Shown piece by piece: positions 5,345 through 8,498 of a stretch of 8,498 nt of DNA. The notes beneath the pieces were generated by a model. The model did not search any database, was not told the DNA's origin, and worked only from the letters and a program-made list of their open reading frames with translations. The stretch is from Ruminococcaceae bacterium UBA6364. GTDB taxonomy: Bacteria > Bacillota > Clostridia > Oscillospirales > Acutalibacteraceae. Position numbers and translations under genes: made by a program. Location of the stretch: positions 1 to 8,498 of the forward strand of contig DJRI01000146.1 in assembly GCA_002440045.1 (NCBI GenBank). The letters are read 5' to 3'. Numbering within the stretch: position 1 is the first letter of the stretch; every line of letters starts with the position of its first letter.

Positions 5345-7411
5345 TTAGTTTGAAAGGGCAGCGCCTATTTCGTTTCTTACTTTGAAAAACAGTTCGCTGT
5401 CTTGTGTGTATTCCGTAAGAGAGGAGGTGACTGACGAAATTTTTTCGTCAACCCATTCTTTGCCGAAACGCTCTTCTGCAAGGGTAAGGTAGTCGTAATC
5501 CTCAATTCCGTCGGTTATGTTCATAAGCCTTAAAGTGCCGACGGGCTTGTTTAAACCGATGTATCTTCCGGGGTATACAAGACAGCCGTCGCCTGCGGCG
5601 CTGAAATCGTCCCACGTTTTGGAGGTTTCCCACGGGTTGCCCTTGTCGTAATAAAGCGTATCCCAATAAAGAAGCCCCGTTATATCCATTGATTTTTGCT
5701 GCCAGAACAAAAGGCGGTGTCTTAATGCGTTCTGATAAATGAAAAAGTTGCAGTAATCTTCGCCGGGCGCACAGCAAACGTACCACCACGCGCTGCTGCC
5801 GTTTTTGACGGCACTCATCATTTCTTCGTGAACGGTGCCGCGGTTTACAACATCGCTGAGTCCGCAAAGAATTGAGCTTTTTTGAGATTGAAGCTCCACA
5901 GACGAATATTCTTTGCCGCCCAATGTAACCTTGTCGGTGTTAAAGGGAGTTACCATATTGTAGCCGGGGCAAAGCCTCGAAAGCCTTTCGGTTATCTCGT
6001 TGTAGCTCTTATAAGCGTCCTCCGACGAAGGCTCGTCAATCGGATAAAAATAGCCTTTCTTTGCCCATTCGGGGTTTGATGTGACCTTTTCATAATACTT
6101 TACAAGAAGCTCGTCGTCGCTCGGGTAGGGGATTTTAAATGAAGTAACGCGCGGGTCGCTCATATATGCGTCTGCACGCTCGTCAAGAATATCATAGGGG
6201 AGGTTATACGGCGAAATTCTGTTGCTTAAAAGATAGTCGTAATACTGCTTAACAACGGTTTCTTTAGCCTGTGCGTCAAAAGCTTCGTGGTCGCTTTCTT
6301 GAGGGTCAAAACCGTTGAGCTTTAAAAATGCAGAGCTTTGGTTGCCCATAGCCGTAACGCACGAGGGCGTTTCGGGAAGCGCAAAATTGTATACAGTCGC
6401 CTTTATCTCTTTTTTAAGAATAACCTCGTCCTTTTCGTTTTTTGCGGAAAGCGTTGCGGTGTATTCACCCGGCGCCGTGTCGGCTTTTGTGTGTACTCTT
6501 ATGTAATAGCCCTGCATAAGACCTTTTTGAAGCTCTGCCGCGCCGCCGTGTGATGCGGCGTAGTGGTTTGTCGGAACAAGCGCGTCGGCATAAGACGAGC
6601 AGTATTTGTCGCCGTATCCCGGGACATCGGTATAAATCTCTTTAAAAGCCGCGGTTTCAAGCTTTTTGCCGTCGGCGTTTTTAAATGCCGTTATATATGC
6701 GCGGATTGTTTTGCCCTTTGCGGCAGTTGCAAAAAATACCTGAAAGCCTTCCCATTCGTTTTTTGCAAGCGAGACGGTAACGGTGTCATCAGTGCCGAGC
6801 TTTGTATTTTGAAGCGGCTTTTCACTTGAAAGCCCGAAGTCATAAAAAATATCTTCGTCGTCCGTCGGTACGCCGCCTATATCAGATGCTGCTTTTGTAA
6901 ATTTGTAAATCGGTTTTAAAAATGAAAAGCTGCCGACGGTTTTTGCCGTGATAAATGCGCCCTCAAAGAAAAATGCCAAAGCAAGAACAGCCGCAGTGAT
7001 TTTGAAAAGCACCTTGTGCGAGTTTTTTGAAAGCCTGTTGAAAAGAAACGCAAGCGCAATGCCGAACATAATAAGCGCCGCGGCAGCTGCAAGCTTGCCG
7101 GCAATAACGGGCGTAAGAAGCGCCTTGAAAGAGTATGCAGCAAGCAAATAAACGCCTGCGGTAATTACAGCTGAAACAATAAATGCAAGAGCCTTTTTTG
7201 AAGCCCCCAAAGCGCGCTTTTTGTCAGCCGAAACGCCGCAAAAAACAATTGCCGCAGTGGTTATTGCAATAAGCGCGGTATAAAGAATTATTTCACCCGT
7301 GTTGCCTCGCTTAAACGTCCAATAAGCGGAATAAAGCGAGTAAATATAGAGCGCCGATGAAAGAACGGCGAGCACCGAAAGCAAAATCTTTTTTGTTTTT
7401 TCGTTTTTCAT
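5345..7411 (-). CDS. Membrane-anchored DUF4091 / GH123-like protein
   Basis: This 688-residue protein starts at ATG 7411, chosen for its AAGGA site and the MKNEKTKK cytoplasmic head. Five hydrophobic segments follow, at about 8-31, 39-61, 73-95, 106-126 and 136-156. Basic residues lie in the cytoplasmic loops (DKKRALGASKK, NRLSKNSHK), which places residues 157-688 outside the cell. Residues about 200-345 look like a beta-rich N-terminal domain. A TIM-barrel-like region then has YFYPIDEPSS with Asp459-Glu460, and a DUF4091 end has GDGCLVYPGRY (607-617) and DGIEDYDYL (634-642). In GH123 N-acetyl-beta-galactosaminidases an adjacent Asp-Glu pair drives substrate-assisted cleavage, so this is probably a cell-surface glycosidase acting on N-acetylhexosamine or a related glycan. 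Substrate is inferred only. It has its own promoter, and a bidirectional terminator follows. Five fused membrane helices are unusual for this enzyme type. Confidence 0.85.
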   Translation of the reverse strand: MKNEKTKKILLSVLAVLSSALYIYSLYSAYWTFKRGNTGEIILYTALIAITTAAIVFCGVSADKKRALGASKKALAFIVSAVITAGVYLLAAYSFKALLTPVIAGKLAAAAALIMFGIALAFLFNRLSKNSHKVLFKITAAVLALAFFFEGAFITAKTVGSFSFLKPIYKFTKAASDIGGVPTDDEDIFYDFGLSSEKPLQNTKLGTDDTVTVSLAKNEWEGFQVFFATAAKGKTIRAYITAFKNADGKKLETAAFKEIYTDVPGYGDKYCSSYADALVPTNHYAASHGGAAELQKGLMQGYYIRVHTKADTAPGEYTATLSAKNEKDEVILKKEIKATVYNFALPETPSCVTAMGNQSSAFLKLNGFDPQESDHEAFDAQAKETVVKQYYDYLLSNRISPYNLPYDILDERADAYMSDPRVTSFKIPYPSDDELLVKYYEKVTSNPEWAKKGYFYPIDEPSSEDAYKSYNEITERLSRLCPGYNMVTPFNTDKVTLGGKEYSSVELQSQKSSILCGLSDVVNRGTVHEEMMSAVKNGSSAWWYVCCAPGEDYCNFFIYQNALRHRLLFWQQKSMDITGLLYWDTLYYDKGNPWETSKTWDDFSAAGDGCLVYPGRYIGLNKPVGTLRLMNITDGIEDYDYLTLAEERFGKEWVDEKISSVTSSLTEYTQDSELFFKVRNEIGAALSN

Positions 7412-7418
7412 AAAAAAA

Positions 7419-7427
7419 TCCTTCCTC
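7419..7427 (-). promoter_or_regulatory. Ribosome binding site fixing the start of the DUF4091 gene
   Basis: On the minus strand GAGGAAGGA lies just before the ATG at 7411, with AAGGA spaced 7 bases from it. The frame stays open upstream to 7567, but that stretch covers a hairpin, the promoter and the end of mtaB, so the longer version is rejected. Confidence 0.85.
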
Positions 7428-7451
7428 AAAAAATTAACGGCAAAGCCGTTA
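7428..7451 (-). terminator. Hairpin with T-run after mtaB, inside the DUF4091 leader
   Basis: Read on the minus strand, TAACGGC pairs with GCCGTTA (7435-7451) around a TTT loop, then A and TTTTTT (7428-7433). The geometry is that of a small intrinsic terminator, 75 bases after the mtaB stop. It also lies at about +6 to +22 from the predicted start of the DUF4091 transcript, so it would be the 5' stem of that mRNA. Confidence 0.6.
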
Positions 7452-7462
7452 TTTCTAAGAAG

Positions 7463-7491
7463 ATAATAACAGATTTTGCCGTTGTGTTCAA
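7463..7491 (-). promoter_or_regulatory. Sigma-A-type promoter of the DUF4091 gene
   Basis: On the minus strand TTGAAC (7486-7491) and TATTAT (7463-7468) are 17 bases apart, and TGT just before the -10 box gives an extended -10 element. The predicted start is an A near 7456, about 45 bases before the ATG. Confidence 0.72.
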
Positions 7492-7526
7492 GTGATTTTA
7501 AGCTTTTTATACAAAATTTCGGGAGT

Positions 7527-8498
7527 TTATGTCGCTTCGGTTCCGACACAGTAATCGTCGCCCGCATCGGTTATAAGAACGTTTATGAATTTTCCTTTTC
7601 TGTCTTTGCCGTCATAAATTCTTACGGGCGTATAATTCTTTGTATATCCTTCGGAAAACTCCGGGTGCTCCGTTTCAAAAAGCACTTCGCAAGTTTTGCC
7701 GACCTGCTTCAACAGATACTCTTTTCTGATTTCGGCGGCTGCAGCGCCGAGCCTTTTTGCGCGCTCGTCTTTAATTGCGTTTGAAAGCTGCGGCATTGCG
7801 GCGGCAGGGGTGCCGTTTCTTTTTGAATAGGGGAATATGTGTATCTTTTCAAACCCTATACTCTTTGCAAAATCCACCGTTTCGCAAAAATCGGCTTCGC
7901 TTTCCGTCGGAAAGCCCACAAGAATATCGGTTGTAACAGAAGCGTCCTTAAATGCGCTTCTTAAAGAGTCCGCAAGAGCCTTGTATTCTTCGCGGGTATA
8001 GTGCCTGTTCATACGCTTTAAAACGCTGTTGCAGCCGCTTTGAAGCGAAATGTGAAACTGCGGGCAAAGCTTTGTGACGTTTTTAAGGCGTGCAATCATT
8101 TCGTCCGTAATGTGGTCGGGCTCAAGCGAACCGAGCCTTACGCGCTTTATCGAATCGTATTTTTCCGCAAGCATAAGGGCGTCGGGGAGTGAATACGGCG
8201 TGCCTTTGCCGTAGTCCGAAAGATTTATTCCCACAAAAACAATCTCGCCGTAGCCGTTTTTTGAAAGCTGTGAAAGCTCGCGGTCAATGTCAGAGAGCGG
8301 CTTCGAGCGCGAGCGGCCGCGCGCTTTCGGTATAAGGCAGTAACTGCAAAAGCGGTCACACCCGTCCTGTATTTTTAAAAATGCACGCGTGTGTCCTTCA
8401 AAATGAGTTATTCCAAAGCCCTGAAAGCTTTCGCCCGTTTCGTGCTCTTCGTGCGCGTTTACGGATGAGCCGTGTTCCTTAAGCGCGTTTTCGCACAA
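7527..8498 (-). CDS. mtaB: tRNA (N6-L-threonylcarbamoyladenosine(37)-C2)-methylthiotransferase MtaB, N-terminus outside window
   Basis: The frame enters from the window edge and codes for 323 residues; numbering here starts at the edge. MtaB converts t6A37 of ANN-decoding tRNAs to ms2t6A, using two [4Fe-4S] clusters and SAM. The radical-SAM cluster motif is seen as IQDGCDRFCSYCLIPKARGRSRS, with Cys47, Cys51 and Cys54. Further landmarks are FVGINLSDYG (88-97), RLGSLEP (121-127), HISLQSGC (149-156), TDILVGFPTE (190-199) and FPYSKRNGTPAA (222-233). A TRAM-like tail begins near 265. Full proteins are about 430-450 residues, so the UPF0004 domain that holds the auxiliary cluster is missing upstream only because of the window edge. 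The SLEP and FPYSKRxGT motifs favour MtaB over MiaB or RimO. The first codon, TTG at 8498, is an internal Leu codon rather than a start. Confidence 0.93.
   Translation of the reverse strand: MCENALKEHGSSVNAHEEHETGESFQGFGITHFEGHTRAFLKIQDGCDRFCSYCLIPKARGRSRSKPLSDIDRELSQLSKNGYGEIVFVGINLSDYGKGTPYSLPDALMLAEKYDSIKRVRLGSLEPDHITDEMIARLKNVTKLCPQFHISLQSGCNSVLKRMNRHYTREEYKALADSLRSAFKDASVTTDILVGFPTESEADFCETVDFAKSIGFEKIHIFPYSKRNGTPAAAMPQLSNAIKDERAKRLGAAAAEIRKEYLLKQVGKTCEVLFETEHPEFSEGYTKNYTPVRIYDGKDRKGKFINVLITDAGDDYCVGTEAT

Noticed and set aside
5336..5374. 9-base inverted repeat AACGAAATA / TATTTCGTT around the DUF4091 stop codon
   Set aside because: The loop is 21 bases and the stem is AT-rich with no T-run following it. 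It is probably chance, and the terminator at 5259-5293 serves this gene.
7412..7567. N-terminal extension of the DUF4091 protein by 52 residues
   Set aside because: The frame is open, but this stretch contains the end of mtaB, a promoter and a terminator-like hairpin. The ATG at 7411 has a good ribosome site and a typical membrane-protein head.
8496..8498. TTG at the window edge as the start of mtaB
   Set aside because: MtaB proteins need an N-terminal UPF0004 domain of about 110-120 residues that is missing here, so this TTG is an internal Leu codon.

Overview
The window looks like chromosomal DNA of a low-to-mid GC Gram-positive anaerobe, most likely a gut Clostridia (Bacillota) relative. 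The reasons are strong AGGAGG-like ribosome binding sites, near-consensus TTGACA/TATAAT promoters with 17-base spacers, a TTG start, and the protein families present (ATC-hydrolase-like, DUF3737, MalY/PatB, MATE, a membrane-anchored DUF4091/GH123-like protein, MtaB). GC looks to be in the mid-40s by eye; I did not count it. No mobile element, CRISPR array, tRNA or rRNA was seen. Genes fill almost all of the window; the longest gap is 246 bases.

Layout. (1) 1-1591, minus strand: a two-gene operon encodes an L-2-amino-thiazoline-4-carboxylate-hydrolase-like protein and, 12 bases downstream, an LCMT/COG3315-type SAM methyltransferase cut by the window edge. It has a clear promoter with a perfect 7+7 inverted repeat just after the predicted start of transcription, which looks like a repressor operator. 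(2) 1674-3764, plus strand: a divergent operon encodes a DUF3737 beta-helix-like protein and a MalY/PatB C-S lyase. (3) 3788-5248, plus strand: a MATE exporter has its own perfect-consensus promoter and a TTG start. (4) 5259-5293: a strong bidirectional terminator separates the convergent halves. (5) 5345-7411, minus strand: a five-helix membrane protein carries a large extracellular GH123/DUF4091-like domain. (6) 7527-8498, minus strand: the C-terminal three quarters of the tRNA methylthiotransferase MtaB.

How the genes may work together. The divergent operons at 1-3764 include a possible thiazoline or cysteine-derivative hydrolase and a C-S lyase, so a sulfur-amino-acid theme is possible but unproven. 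The MATE pump, the DUF4091 protein and MtaB look like separate units. A recurring detail is that three of the four promoters have a 17-18-base inverted repeat at about +4 to +22. One copy looks like an operator; the other two look like terminators of the upstream gene placed inside the leader of the next one. The best candidate for something undescribed is the operator-controlled ATC-hydrolase-like/methyltransferase pair, followed by the membrane-fused GH123-like enzyme.
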